Assembly: GCA_964453075.1 (NCBI GenBank)
Contig: CAYVNM010000002.1
Span: forward strand, 1-64,000
Length of the DNA stretch: 64,000 nucleotides
Direction of reading: 5' to 3'
From: C7867-006 sp964453075
GTDB taxonomy: Bacteria > Patescibacteriota > Minisyncoccia > Phycocordibacterales > DATDWN01
Position 1 is the stretch's first letter, and each line of letters opens with the position of its first letter. Shown piece after piece: positions 1-8,258 of the stretch. Position numbers and translations under genes: made by a program. The notes beneath the pieces are model-generated. The model ran no database searches. It saw only the letters and a program-made list of their open reading frames with translations, and was not told the origin of the DNA.

Positions 1-72
1 GACCGGCCGGACTCGAACCGGTAACCTCTCCCGTGACAGGGGAGTGCTCTAACCAAATTGAGCTACGATCGC
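1..72 (-). tRNA. tRNA-Asp(GTC), 3' end cut by window edge
   Basis: On the minus strand the acceptor arm starts GCGATCG. The anticodon stem CTCCC/GGGAG encloses loop CTGTCAC, giving anticodon GTC (Asp). The T arm is CCGG-TTCGAGT-CCGG. The last acceptor bases and discriminator lie beyond base 1; the visible 3' acceptor strand CGGTC pairs with the 5' strand with one G-T wobble. It is the last of three tRNAs in the same direction. Confidence 0.9.
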
Positions 73-115
73 AATATATGAAATCTAACAAATTTTTTGA
101 GTATTATCAATATTG

Positions 116-186
116 TGTCGATGGATGGAATCGAACCATCGTTTAAGGCTTATGAGTCCTTCGTTCTACCATTGAACTACACCGAC
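116..186 (-). tRNA. tRNA-Met(CAT), probably elongator
   Basis: The acceptor GTCGGTG/CATCGAC, D stem GTTC/GAAC and T stem GATGG/CCATC all pair. The anticodon loop is CTCATAA (CAT) and the discriminator is A. The pair closing the anticodon loop is an A-G mismatch. CAT could also mark a lysidine-modified tRNA-Ile2, but a separate tRNA-Ile(TAT) at 23580-23653 already covers AUA, so elongator Met is favoured. No CCA is encoded. Confidence 0.85.
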
Positions 187-536
187 ATTCTTCTTTTTAC
201 CTCTCGTATTCTATGACAGTTGGCACATACCAGTTCACACTTTTGTATTTCCCATTTTACCTTGTTAAAACCAGAAGTGTGGTTTTTGAACTCTGAAATA
301 TTGAATTCTTTATCACCGAGGTGATCGAAATCCATTATTTGCGGGTATTTATTTCCTTTTATGCCACAGTCACAGCATACCCCATTTTTCTTATAATTCA
401 AAATGAATAATGATATTTTTCTCTTTATGTTATTGATATACTCAATATGCTTTTCTTTATTTTTGGGATACCAAATCTCCCTCATATACTTATTATGATT
501 AGCCTTCTTCTTAATGGGATCTTTATAAGGCATCAT
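177..536 (-). CDS. HNH endonuclease-like protein
   Basis: A 119-residue basic protein with a zinc-dependent HNH arrangement: a CDCG knuckle, then FDHLGD carrying the central His, then CANCHR. This is the small phage/mobile-element type of HNH nuclease. The start is placed at the ATG of MMPYKD because the longer frame would begin inside the terminator hairpin at 573-604. The last codons and the TAG stop lie inside the 5' end of the tRNA-Met gene (177-186), so mRNA decay and tRNA processing may be linked. Its DNA target is unknown. Confidence 0.7.
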   Translation of the reverse strand: MMPYKDPIKKKANHNKYMREIWYPKNKEKHIEYINNIKRKISLFILNYKKNGVCCDCGIKGNKYPQIMDFDHLGDKEFNISEFKNHTSGFNKVKWEIQKCELVCANCHRIREVKRRMSV

Positions 537-572
537 ATTTAAAATACCATTTATGATATCTTCTTGCAAGAA

Positions 573-604
573 AAACAAAACCCCAAAAGGGGCTTTTGTT
601 TTTC
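573..604. terminator. Bidirectional terminator
   Basis: Near-perfect hairpin AAAACAAAA-CCCC / GGGG-TTTTGTTTT. It ends the transcript carrying the initiator tRNA and separates it from the HNH gene. Confidence 0.75.
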
Positions 605-607
605 TTG

Positions 608-678
608 TTGCGGGGCCAGGATTTGCACCTAGGTCTGCAGGTTATGAGCCTACCGAGATACTGCTTCTCTACCCCGCT
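608..678 (-). tRNA. Initiator tRNA-fMet(CAT)
   Basis: The anticodon stem GTAGG/CCTGC encloses CTCATAA. With T8 and A9 fixed, the acceptor is AGCGGGG against CCCCGCA, leaving position 1-72 unpaired (A-A). That 1-72 mismatch is the hallmark of bacterial initiator tRNAs, although C-A is usual. The T loop reads TGCAAAT, with G at position 55 instead of T. The discriminator is A. It lies 48 bases after the SH3-protein gene on the same strand. Confidence 0.85.
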
Positions 679-726
679 ATAAACCAACGGGTAAATAGTA
701 TCACAGACACACTACCAAATCAATAC

Positions 727-2133
727 CTAAATTATTCTAAATTCCTCAAATACGTTTTTATACAAAGCAATCACCCTCTTGGCCTCATGCAGACTCAGCA
801 TGAAATTTACACCTTCATGTACAATTTGATTTCTAATTTTATGAGCTTCCCAAGCATCATCCACTGTCATAAAATCACTTTTCTCAACAGCTTTTAATTT
901 ATCCCCCATGGTATCTCCCGGCAACCCCATGTTGTTTAAGAGAGTATCCAACATTATGTCTGCCTCCAATATTGCGAGCCTCCAATCACTTTCATTTACA
1001 GATTCAATATTTTTTAATATTTTTTCCCATTGTGGATTAACAAAAACATCAATATTTTTAATTTCAGGGATATTTTCTGGATACAAAGCTTTTGATTCAT
1101 CCTGTCTTAGTCTTACTAAACCTTTGTATAAATAAACAATCCAGGAAACCAAAGCCAGACATAGCACCACGACAAAATATTTATAAAATAGAAAGAGCTT
1201 TTTTAACCAATTTAATAAATTCAAGAATATGTTTGATTCTGGCCTTTCTATATATTCCAAATCATCCTCCGCTACCCAACCTTCCGTACCATCATCAAAC
1301 CTAACATGCCAGTATTTGATACCGTCTTTTATTATTGGGCCTTCTATTATTGTACCTTTTGTACCTTTCTTTACAGTACCCACTTCTCTACCACCAGGAC
1401 TATCATACACCACAGTACCATTTTTTGAGGCTAAAACTTTTCCACCAATTAAAGTGGGCACAGCAGAAAGAGGTATGGATTTTGTCTTAATATAATCCAA
1501 ATTTTCTTCCGCTACCCAACCTTCCGTACCATCATCAAAGTGTATTTTCCAGTATTTAACTCCATCTTTAGTAACTGGACCACCAATTATCTCACCTTCT
1601 GCATTTTTATCTTTCGTAGCTATTTGGTTTACACCAGGCTCAGCAAAAACCACCGAACCAGTCTTTGATACAGAAACCCTATAGCCTTCCTTTGGACTAT
1701 CAACTTGGGAAAGTGGTTTTTTTTCTATCTTGAGATAATTTAGATTATCCTCATCCACCCAACCTTCCGTACCACCATCAAATCTAACATGCCAGTATTT
1801 GATACCGTCTTTTATTATTGGACCTTCTATTATGGTGGCTTTAGAACCTGCCGGTTTTACCGCAATTTGATTTACCCCAGGTTCGGCAAAAACCGGTGTA
1901 TTCTTGCTGGTAGAAACCCTGCTACCAATCAAACTTGGAGCATCCGATAGAGCAATGGTTTTTTGTGTACTATTGATAAAACCAAAAATAGAACCGGGTG
2001 AATTTAATAGGCTCAATAGACCATTTACCAAATACAAAAAAACCAAAGCTGACAATATCATCCACACTATCTCAACAAATGGATCCTCACTCGCAGGTGC
2101 GGGTTTTTTTTCTTCTTTTTTTTCTTCTGCCAT
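727..2133 (-). CDS. Membrane protein with three SH3 repeats and HEPN-like C-terminus
   Basis: 468 residues: an acidic/Lys N-terminus, a membrane segment near 24-45, three bacterial SH3-type repeats (about 70-135, 150-215 and 228-292, each ending G-T-E-G-W-V and a D/E-N/D-L), a second membrane segment near 308-335 and a helical C-terminal domain. The C-terminal part has W-E-A-H-K-I-R-N-x-I-V-H-E-G, resembling HEPN/DUF4145 proteins. SH3 repeats usually bind cell wall or peptide, so a role at the envelope is likely (inference). A TATAAT box lies 13 bases before the ATG. Confidence 0.7.
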   Translation of the reverse strand: MAEEKKEEKKPAPASEDPFVEIVWMILSALVFLYLVNGLLSLLNSPGSIFGFINSTQKTIALSDAPSLIGSRVSTSKNTPVFAEPGVNQIAVKPAGSKATIIEGPIIKDGIKYWHVRFDGGTEGWVDEDNLNYLKIEKKPLSQVDSPKEGYRVSVSKTGSVVFAEPGVNQIATKDKNAEGEIIGGPVTKDGVKYWKIHFDDGTEGWVAEENLDYIKTKSIPLSAVPTLIGGKVLASKNGTVVYDSPGGREVGTVKKGTKGTIIEGPIIKDGIKYWHVRFDDGTEGWVAEDDLEYIERPESNIFLNLLNWLKKLFLFYKYFVVVLCLALVSWIVYLYKGLVRLRQDESKALYPENIPEIKNIDVFVNPQWEKILKNIESVNESDWRLAILEADIMLDTLLNNMGLPGDTMGDKLKAVEKSDFMTVDDAWEAHKIRNQIVHEGVNFMLSLHEAKRVIALYKNVFEEFRII

Positions 2134-2147
2134 ATTAGATAGTTATA

Positions 2148-3554
2148 TTATATTTCGTTGTTGTATTTTTTACCAACATCAAACAACAAAGATTCACCAT
2201 CATGTGGAGCTATGAACTGTATACCGAGCGGCAAAGATATTCCATTCTCCTCAACAAATCCAGAAGGAATAGATATGGCAGGTATTCCAACAATGTTTGC
2301 AGGAACAGTAAATATATCCTCCAAATACATCGCGAGAGGGTCATTTATCCTCTCACCAATCTTAAATGCCGGCCCTGGTGTAGTGGGTGTTGCAATGACA
2401 TCAACTTCATTAAACGCTTTTGTAAAATCTTCTGTTATTTTCTGACGAAGCATAACTGCTTTGTTATAATAAGCATCATGATAACCAGCTGACAAAACGT
2501 AAGTACCTATTAGAATTCTCCTCCTCACTTCTTTACCAAAACCCTGACCTCTAGTTTTCAAATAATCTTCCAGCAGATCCTTCCCTTCTACATGTAAACC
2601 ATATTTAACCCCATCAAATCTAGCCAGGTTCGATGACACCTCAGCAGGCATAAGTATATAATAAACAGACAGAGAATAAGATATATTTGGTAATTTTATA
2701 TCCTTTATTTCATAACCCAACTTTTTGAGTCTTTCTATTGATTTTTTAAAGTTATCCAAAACTGCTGTAGAAATGCCTCCTTTTTCCAAGATATGATAAG
2801 GCACCCCTATTGTCTTTACTTTTTTTGTGTTTTTTACCAACTCATGAGTAGTGCTATCAAATTTGTCTAAACCACTAATAGCATTAAAAATTATTTCTGA
2901 ATCTTCCACATTTTTTGTTATTGGACCTATAACATCCAAGGATGATCCCATAGCCATCAAGCCATAACGAGACACGCTACCATAAGTAGGTTTCAATCCT
3001 ACAAGCCCACAAAAAGACGCGGGTTCCCTAACAGACCCTCCAGTATCTGATCCCAGGGCAGCTATGGCACCACCCATAGCCACAGCAGCAACTGAACCAC
3101 CAGACGATCCACCAGGCACCCTAGTTTTGTCTAATGGATTTTTTGTTACCCCGAAAGCAGAATTTTCAGTAGAACTTCCCATAGCAAACTCATCCATATT
3201 GGTACGACCAATAAAAATCACTCCTTCTTTTTTTAATTTTTCTATAACTGTAGCATCATAAGGAGCCACATAACCTTTTAATATTTTTGAACCAGAAGTA
3301 GCTGTTTTTCCAGCAATCAATATGTTGTCTTTTATAGCCATCGGGATTCCAGAGAGCATTGATGTAAAACCTTTTTTGTCTACTGCTTCAGCCTGACTCA
3401 ATACATCATCATAAACTTCAAGATAGGCATTTATTTCACCATTTACTTTTGAAATTTGATCTAGATATGCTCTTGCTAAATCTTTGGCTGTAAAATCTCT
3501 ATTGTCCAGACCTTTTCTAGCTTCTTTTATTGTAAGTTTATGGATATCTATCAT
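2148..3554 (-). CDS. gatA: Asp-tRNA(Asn)/Glu-tRNA(Gln) amidotransferase subunit A
   Basis: 468 residues with the amidase signature. The catalytic triad is visible as Lys75 (A-I-K-D-N), cis-Ser150 (G-G-S-S-G-G-S) and nucleophile Ser174 (D-T-G-G-S-V-R). GatA releases ammonia from glutamine for transamidation of misacylated Glu-tRNA(Gln) or Asp-tRNA(Asn) in the GatCAB complex. Its ATG overlaps the gatC stop by four bases, so the two are translationally coupled. gatB is not in this window. The length is typical of the family. Confidence 0.95.
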   Translation of the reverse strand: MIDIHKLTIKEARKGLDNRDFTAKDLARAYLDQISKVNGEINAYLEVYDDVLSQAEAVDKKGFTSMLSGIPMAIKDNILIAGKTATSGSKILKGYVAPYDATVIEKLKKEGVIFIGRTNMDEFAMGSSTENSAFGVTKNPLDKTRVPGGSSGGSVAAVAMGGAIAALGSDTGGSVREPASFCGLVGLKPTYGSVSRYGLMAMGSSLDVIGPITKNVEDSEIIFNAISGLDKFDSTTHELVKNTKKVKTIGVPYHILEKGGISTAVLDNFKKSIERLKKLGYEIKDIKLPNISYSLSVYYILMPAEVSSNLARFDGVKYGLHVEGKDLLEDYLKTRGQGFGKEVRRRILIGTYVLSAGYHDAYYNKAVMLRQKITEDFTKAFNEVDVIATPTTPGPAFKIGERINDPLAMYLEDIFTVPANIVGIPAISIPSGFVEENGISLPLGIQFIAPHDGESLLFDVGKKYNNEI

Positions 3555-3832
3555 AGAATTTTTTTTACCTTAAAGTAATTACCCTCTTTAGCTGGAGAAT
3601 TTTTTAAAAGATTTTCGGTATATTGACCAGGTTCATTTGTCACAACATCATCTCTCATAACATTGTGAAGTTCTGGTACTTTTTTTTCCATATCACCCAC
3701 AGCATCCTTGGTCTGTCCTATATATTCCAAAATAGAGTCAATCTCAGAAGTGAGTCCCTCTGCTTCTGATTCAGATATTTCTATACGAGCCAGTTCGGCC
3801 AGATTTTTTATATCTTTTGATGTTATCGTCAT
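3551..3832 (-). CDS. gatC: Aspartyl/glutamyl-tRNA amidotransferase subunit C
   Basis: 93 residues matching the small GatC subunit: an N-terminal ITSKDIKNLAELARIEI helix and a C-terminal region containing LRDD-like MRDDVV. GatC wraps around and stabilises GatA-GatB. It lies between ligA (19-base gap) and gatA (4-base overlap) and is probably cotranscribed from the ligA promoter. Confidence 0.93.
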   Translation of the reverse strand: MTITSKDIKNLAELARIEISESEAEGLTSEIDSILEYIGQTKDAVGDMEKKVPELHNVMRDDVVTNEPGQYTENLLKNSPAKEGNYFKVKKIL

Positions 3833-3851
3833 AGATTGGATAATAACATAT

Positions 3852-5864
3852 TTATAGCAAAGCCAAAAACTCTTTCTCAGAGATCATTTTAACTCCTAAC
3901 TCTTTGGCCTTTTCCTCTTTACTCCCAGCATTCTCACCAACCACAACATAGTCGGTATTTTTTGAAACACTCTCAGAAATCACGCCACCGAGATTTCTGA
4001 TTTTCTCCTTGGCCTCATCCCTGGACATGGATATGGTTCCAGTCAAAACAAAAGTTTTTCCAGAAATTTTACCGCTTTGCTCCCTATCCATTACCCGCTC
4101 TATTGTCACATATCTCAACAAATTTTCCACCATTCTTTGGTTTTCTTTTAGTTTAAAAAATTCAACTATAGAATCAGCTACAATAGGACCAACACCAACT
4201 ATTTTTTCCAATTCTTCTTTCTTTGATTTTTGTAAATTGTTGATGTTGTGAAAATTTTGTGCCAATAAATAAGCCGTCTCTTCCCCTACTTGAGGAATAG
4301 AAAGTCCAACTATAAATCTAGGCAAGGTAATTTTTTTTGCCTTTTCAATTGCAAAAAGTAGATTTTCTACTGACTTTTCAGCAAATCTTGGAAGTGTCAT
4401 AAGATCCCCTTTCTTCAAGGTAAAAATATCTGCAAAATCCGTTATTAAATTATTTTCTAACAGCAAATCAATAACTTTTGGTCCAAGATCAGTTATGTCA
4501 AATGATTTTTTGGACACAAAATGATGAAATTTTCTTTTTTGTTGCTCAAAAGAATTCTTATTTACACATCTCCAAGCAGCCTGTCCAGGTATTCTCATTA
4601 TAGAACCATCTCCACCACACAGAGCCACATGAGTCGGCCAAACAAATTTTTTCTCCTTACCAGTGCGCATATCTTTCATCACAGAAACTATATCGGGGAT
4701 AACGTCTCCTGCTTTTTGCAAAACAACAGTATCACCAATACGTACATCCAAACGACTTATCTCATCTTCGTTATGCAGGGTTGCTCTCGAAACAGTCGAG
4801 CCAGCAACAACCACTGGTCGCAAATGGGCAACTGGAGTCAAAACTCCAGTACGACCAATTTGTAAAACAATATCCTCTACTACCGTTGTTACCTGCTCAG
4901 CAGGGAATTTGTAGGCCACTCCCCACCTAGGAGACTTTGCGGTGTAACCTAGTGCCTTTTGAATTTTATTAGAATTTATTTTGATTACTATTCCATCTAG
5001 TTCATAATCAAGTTTGTGTCTATTTTTTACCCATTCTTTATAATATTTTTCTACAGAATCCAGATCCTTAAAGACAGAAAAATTTGGATTAACATTGAAG
5101 CCGAGAGATTTAATTATTTCCAGTTCATCTTTTTGAGTTAAAATTTCTCCGTCATATTCATCTATATCATAAATAAAAGATCCAAGCCTTCTAGAAGCGG
5201 TGATCTTGGGATCAAGCTGCCGCATAGATCCTGCAGCCAAGTTTCTCGTATTTGCAAAAACAGACTCACCTTTTTGTTTTCTTTCTTTGTTTATAAAATC
5301 TAAATCTTTTTTACCTATCCACGCTTCACCCACTACCGTTATATTGGACTTTCTTTTTAAAACTAAGGGAATATCCTTTATGGTCCTCACATTGTTCGTA
5401 ACATCTTCACCAATCACACCATCACCTCTGGTAGCGCCACGGACAAAATTACCATTTTCATAATTTAAAACTATTTTTAATCCATCAATCTTGAGCTCTA
5501 CACAATATTCTATTTTTTCATCCAGTAGATTTTGCTTGTCTATAAAATTTCTCAGTTTTTCATCCCATTTCTTTAACCCTTCAAAATCAAAAACATCATC
5601 ATATGACCATTGTCTTTTTTTATGGGCCACTTTGACAAACTCTTTCAATGGCTCCCCTCCAACACGCAGAGATGGACTATCACCGGTCACAAGCTCTGGA
5701 TAAGCTTTTTCTATCTCTTCCAATTCTCTAACCAGTGAATCATACGCCTCATCAGAAATTTCTGGTTTATCCAGAGTATGATAAAGATAACGATGTTTAT
5801 TTATCGTTTCTCTGAGACTCTCCAACCTTTTTAAAACATTCTTAGAGACTTTCGGACTCATCAT
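3852..5864 (-). CDS. ligA: NAD-dependent DNA ligase
   Basis: 670 residues, normal length. The adenylation domain has the active-site Lys125 in K-I-D-G, followed by OB, helix-hairpin-helix and C-terminal BRCT (about 592-670) regions. It seals nicks in replication and repair. Oddity: the usual four-Cys zinc finger is eroded; only V-A-L-C and W-R-C remain where C-P-x-C and C-x(4-5)-C are expected. Two ATGs are adjacent (5864, 5861). A TACAAT box sits 6 bases upstream of the first, so the mRNA should be leaderless. First gene of ligA-gatC-gatA. Confidence 0.95.
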   Translation of the reverse strand: MMSPKVSKNVLKRLESLRETINKHRYLYHTLDKPEISDEAYDSLVRELEEIEKAYPELVTGDSPSLRVGGEPLKEFVKVAHKKRQWSYDDVFDFEGLKKWDEKLRNFIDKQNLLDEKIEYCVELKIDGLKIVLNYENGNFVRGATRGDGVIGEDVTNNVRTIKDIPLVLKRKSNITVVGEAWIGKKDLDFINKERKQKGESVFANTRNLAAGSMRQLDPKITASRRLGSFIYDIDEYDGEILTQKDELEIIKSLGFNVNPNFSVFKDLDSVEKYYKEWVKNRHKLDYELDGIVIKINSNKIQKALGYTAKSPRWGVAYKFPAEQVTTVVEDIVLQIGRTGVLTPVAHLRPVVVAGSTVSRATLHNEDEISRLDVRIGDTVVLQKAGDVIPDIVSVMKDMRTGKEKKFVWPTHVALCGGDGSIMRIPGQAAWRCVNKNSFEQQKRKFHHFVSKKSFDITDLGPKVIDLLLENNLITDFADIFTLKKGDLMTLPRFAEKSVENLLFAIEKAKKITLPRFIVGLSIPQVGEETAYLLAQNFHNINNLQKSKKEELEKIVGVGPIVADSIVEFFKLKENQRMVENLLRYVTIERVMDREQSGKISGKTFVLTGTISMSRDEAKEKIRNLGGVISESVSKNTDYVVVGENAGSKEEKAKELGVKMISEKEFLALL

Positions 5865-5870
5865 TGGCCT

Positions 5871-5876
5871 ATTGTA
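5871..5876 (-). promoter_or_regulatory. ligA -10 box, leaderless
   Basis: TACAAT on the minus strand, 6 bases before the ATG at 5864. Transcription should start at or next to the start codon. Confidence 0.6.
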
Positions 5877-5906
5877 TCATTAAACCAAAATTAAAATAGA
5901 GCAACA

Positions 5907-6401
5907 CTAATATGACATTATAACCCCTCTTTCGTAGCGTCTTTGGGCTGTCACATCACAAGTATTGTAACCCCTAGAGTCAATAGTAGTTACAGTAGCT
6001 GGTCCAACACCTGATTTAGTGACTCTAACGATTGCGCACCCCTTAGGAAAATCAATCTTGAATATACTATTTGCACTACCACCAACAACACTTGGTTGCG
6101 AAGGAATTGTAGGTACAGTCTGACTACCTGTAGTTATAGTCTGTCCGTTACAAATTATCGTTCCGGGTGTTACAGTGTCAAACTCACTAGAAGTACTATC
6201 TACAAGATCCCAATACACAGCACACTCGGTACCAGCATCAGCAGCATAGAAAGCATACTGAGATTCTTTGCCAGCATTAGCTAGGATCAATTGCTTTAAG
6301 GCCACATTAACAACAACAAAACTAACGATAAGAAGCATGGTTGTAATTATTATGGCTATAAGCAAAGTGAACCCTGATTCTTGTATGCTTTTTTTTCTCA
6401 T
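5907..6401 (-). CDS. Minor-pilin/PilX-like protein
   Basis: 164 residues. The N-terminus is S-G-F-T-L-L-I followed by a hydrophobic helix, the class III/IV prepilin pattern, then a polar body with A-D-A-G-T-E, seen in PilX/GspK-like minor pilins. The usual Glu5 is replaced by Leu. It is the last gene of a four-gene minor-pilin cluster behind pilD, each 2-13 bases apart, and probably helps prime or decorate the pilus. Confidence 0.7.
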   Translation of the reverse strand: MRKKSIQESGFTLLIAIIITTMLLIVSFVVVNVALKQLILANAGKESQYAFYAADAGTECAVYWDLVDSTSSEFDTVTPGTIICNGQTITTGSQTVPTIPSQPSVVGGSANSIFKIDFPKGCAIVRVTKSGVGPATVTTIDSRGYNTCDVTAQRRYERGVIMSY

Positions 6402-6403
6402 AT

Positions 6404-7009
6404 CTATTGTCTGTTAAAAATGTTTTCTGTTATCTCAAATGATTTTGTACCCCATCTGCTGGTCCAACTCATCCTCACTTTTATTTCTACTTCCCTTCCA
6501 TCAACTACATTTCTAAGCTGTATTTCCCTCCTAAAAATAGTGGGTGTACCGGATTGATGACCAAACAAATCGTTGGGGCCTTTTAATAAAAATGGACAAG
6601 TACCAAAATCACCAGAACAAGCTTGTATGGTATCAGCCGGTAAAGCTGCCGTTACATCTACAATACAAGTTTTTCTACCAATAGCACCCACACCGACACC
6701 AAACCAACAATCATCATTAGGAACATCTGAAATACCGGTCAACCATCTTGTCACCGTAGGTGACTCATTCAAGGATATTAACGCATTTTCGTCTCGTTTG
6801 TTTTTTATAAATTCAACAGCTTCTTGAGCAAGATAGAAAGCTGTCGTTTGGTCCTTAGCTATTGAAGAATTCTGTAAACTATTCTGTACAGCAGTAAATG
6901 TTGCCGCAATAGACATTGATAATATGCTAATAGCTACTAGCGATTCAACTAAGGTAAAACCGTACTTTTTAATATTTAACCTATTTTCTTTTTTAAATAT
7001 TCTATTCAT
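6404..7009 (-). CDS. Prepilin-type minor pilin, PilV-like
   Basis: 201 residues with a prepilin peptidase site K-Y-G-F-T-L-V-E-S and the Glu5 needed for assembly, a hydrophobic helix and the F-Y-L-A-Q-E-A-V-E motif typical of PilV/GspI proteins. Cysteines in the body (D-C-W-F, K-T-C, Q-A-C, G-T-C-P) may form disulfides. It lies two bases before the next minor pilin in the same operon. Confidence 0.75.
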   Translation of the reverse strand: MNRIFKKENRLNIKKYGFTLVESLVAISILSMSIAATFTAVQNSLQNSSIAKDQTTAFYLAQEAVEFIKNKRDENALISLNESPTVTRWLTGISDVPNDDCWFGVGVGAIGRKTCIVDVTAALPADTIQACSGDFGTCPFLLKGPNDLFGHQSGTPTIFRREIQLRNVVDGREVEIKVRMSWTSRWGTKSFEITENIFNRQ

Positions 7010-7018
7010 TGTGTTATC

Positions 7019-7615
7019 TTAATTTTGAGAATCAAAAACTCTTTGAGACACAGTCGTTTGTAGTAAGAAAGATGATCTACTAGTTGGCTTAGAACCGGAA
7101 TAACCACCAATGGTAATTATAACTTGTGGCTGAAGCACATTTGCCCCACCACTATATCCATACGAACCTATAACTCTAAAAGTTGTGGTAGCAATAAACA
7201 CATCAGAAGACGTTAAGGCATAATCAGAACTATCAGTTCCAATCAAACTATCAACATCGCGTTTTATCTGACCATTATCCAATTTGTAAGTGACAATATC
7301 TCCGTTTGAAGCTCTAACTACTATAGAGGATGCTCCAGAAGCACAATCATTTGGTGATGTTATTGGTGGTGTAGTATCCGCAACATCACAATGATAATTA
7401 GTGCCAAAACGAATAGTTCTAGTCATAGCTTCTATTGTAAAATTTAGATTATCCATGACCGTTCTCAGTGTTTGTGATTTTCTGTTTGCATCCACTATGG
7501 TGACTATAGTACCCATACTTATGGTCATTACTATCATAAAAATAGAAACTGAAACCATTATTTCTATAAGAGTAAAACCTTTTTGATTTTTTTTAGTATT
7601 TTTTAAAAAATCCAT
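7019..7615 (-). CDS. Prepilin-type minor pilin, PilW/GspJ-like
   Basis: 198 residues with the cleavage/methylation site Q-K-G-F-T-L-I-E-I, a hydrophobic helix to about residue 35 and the L-N-F-T-I-E-A-M-T-R-T-I-R pattern typical of PilW/GspJ. It is an accessory pilin predicted to act in the initiating tip complex. Confidence 0.75.
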   Translation of the reverse strand: MDFLKNTKKNQKGFTLIEIMVSVSIFMIVMTISMGTIVTIVDANRKSQTLRTVMDNLNFTIEAMTRTIRFGTNYHCDVADTTPPITSPNDCASGASSIVVRASNGDIVTYKLDNGQIKRDVDSLIGTDSSDYALTSSDVFIATTTFRVIGSYGYSGGANVLQPQVIITIGGYSGSKPTSRSSFLLQTTVSQRVFDSQN

Positions 7616-7628
7616 TTCATTGTAAATT

Positions 7629-8252
7629 TTATATTATTGGGCCCACCAAAATCTGACCGGTCCCTTCTATTGTTATTGTTAATTTCTTTCCTTTTGGTGA
7701 GGTCAACTCTACTTTACCAGTTAAAGACGGACCAGAGAGTGTTGTACCAGCATTATTAGTAAAAATAATATTTGCATCTGGATTTGGTCTGGTAAAACTT
7801 ACATTCATAACCACACTACCGCCGGGAGAACAGGTCGAGGCATTACAAACATTGGATATAATGACACCGTTTCTTAATGTTAATTTTTCAACACATTCAG
7901 TAGTAACACTCCCACAAGTTCCAGATCCGACATCATATTTTTTATTTGCCGGATCAACCAATAACGAATCCACAAAGAGATAATAGTTGGAAGGATCATT
8001 TTTATTAAAATAAACCCCATATGCCTTATCAAACAAGCCAGTATTTGATTTGACTTCCCTAACTGTCAGACCATATGTTTGAGCCTGCCTTATTGAAACT
8101 GCTAGTTCTTGTGCAGCAGAACTTAAAGCCAATCTGTCATTAAAAGAAGAATAATTAAAAAGAACCGTAAGCATAATAACGGCAACAATAGAAAGAGAAA
8201 CTAACATTTCAACTAAAGTAAAGCCATTTCTGTTTTTTTTGTTAAGAAACAT
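7629..8252 (-). CDS. Prepilin-type minor pilin, FimT/GspH-like
   Basis: 207 residues with prepilin site R-N-G-F-T-L-V-E-M and the following S-S-A-A-Q-E-L-A-V-S-I-R-Q-A-Q segment, characteristic of GspH/FimT. FimT-type pilins of other bacteria bind DNA during transformation; a similar role here is inference. It lies 6 bases after the pilD stop. Confidence 0.75.
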   Translation of the reverse strand: MFLNKKNRNGFTLVEMLVSLSIVAVIMLTVLFNYSSFNDRLALSSAAQELAVSIRQAQTYGLTVREVKSNTGLFDKAYGVYFNKNDPSNYYLFVDSLLVDPANKKYDVGSGTCGSVTTECVEKLTLRNGVIISNVCNASTCSPGGSVVMNVSFTRPNPDANIIFTNNAGTTLSGPSLTGKVELTSPKGKKLTITIEGTGQILVGPII

Positions 8253-8258
8253 AAAAAA

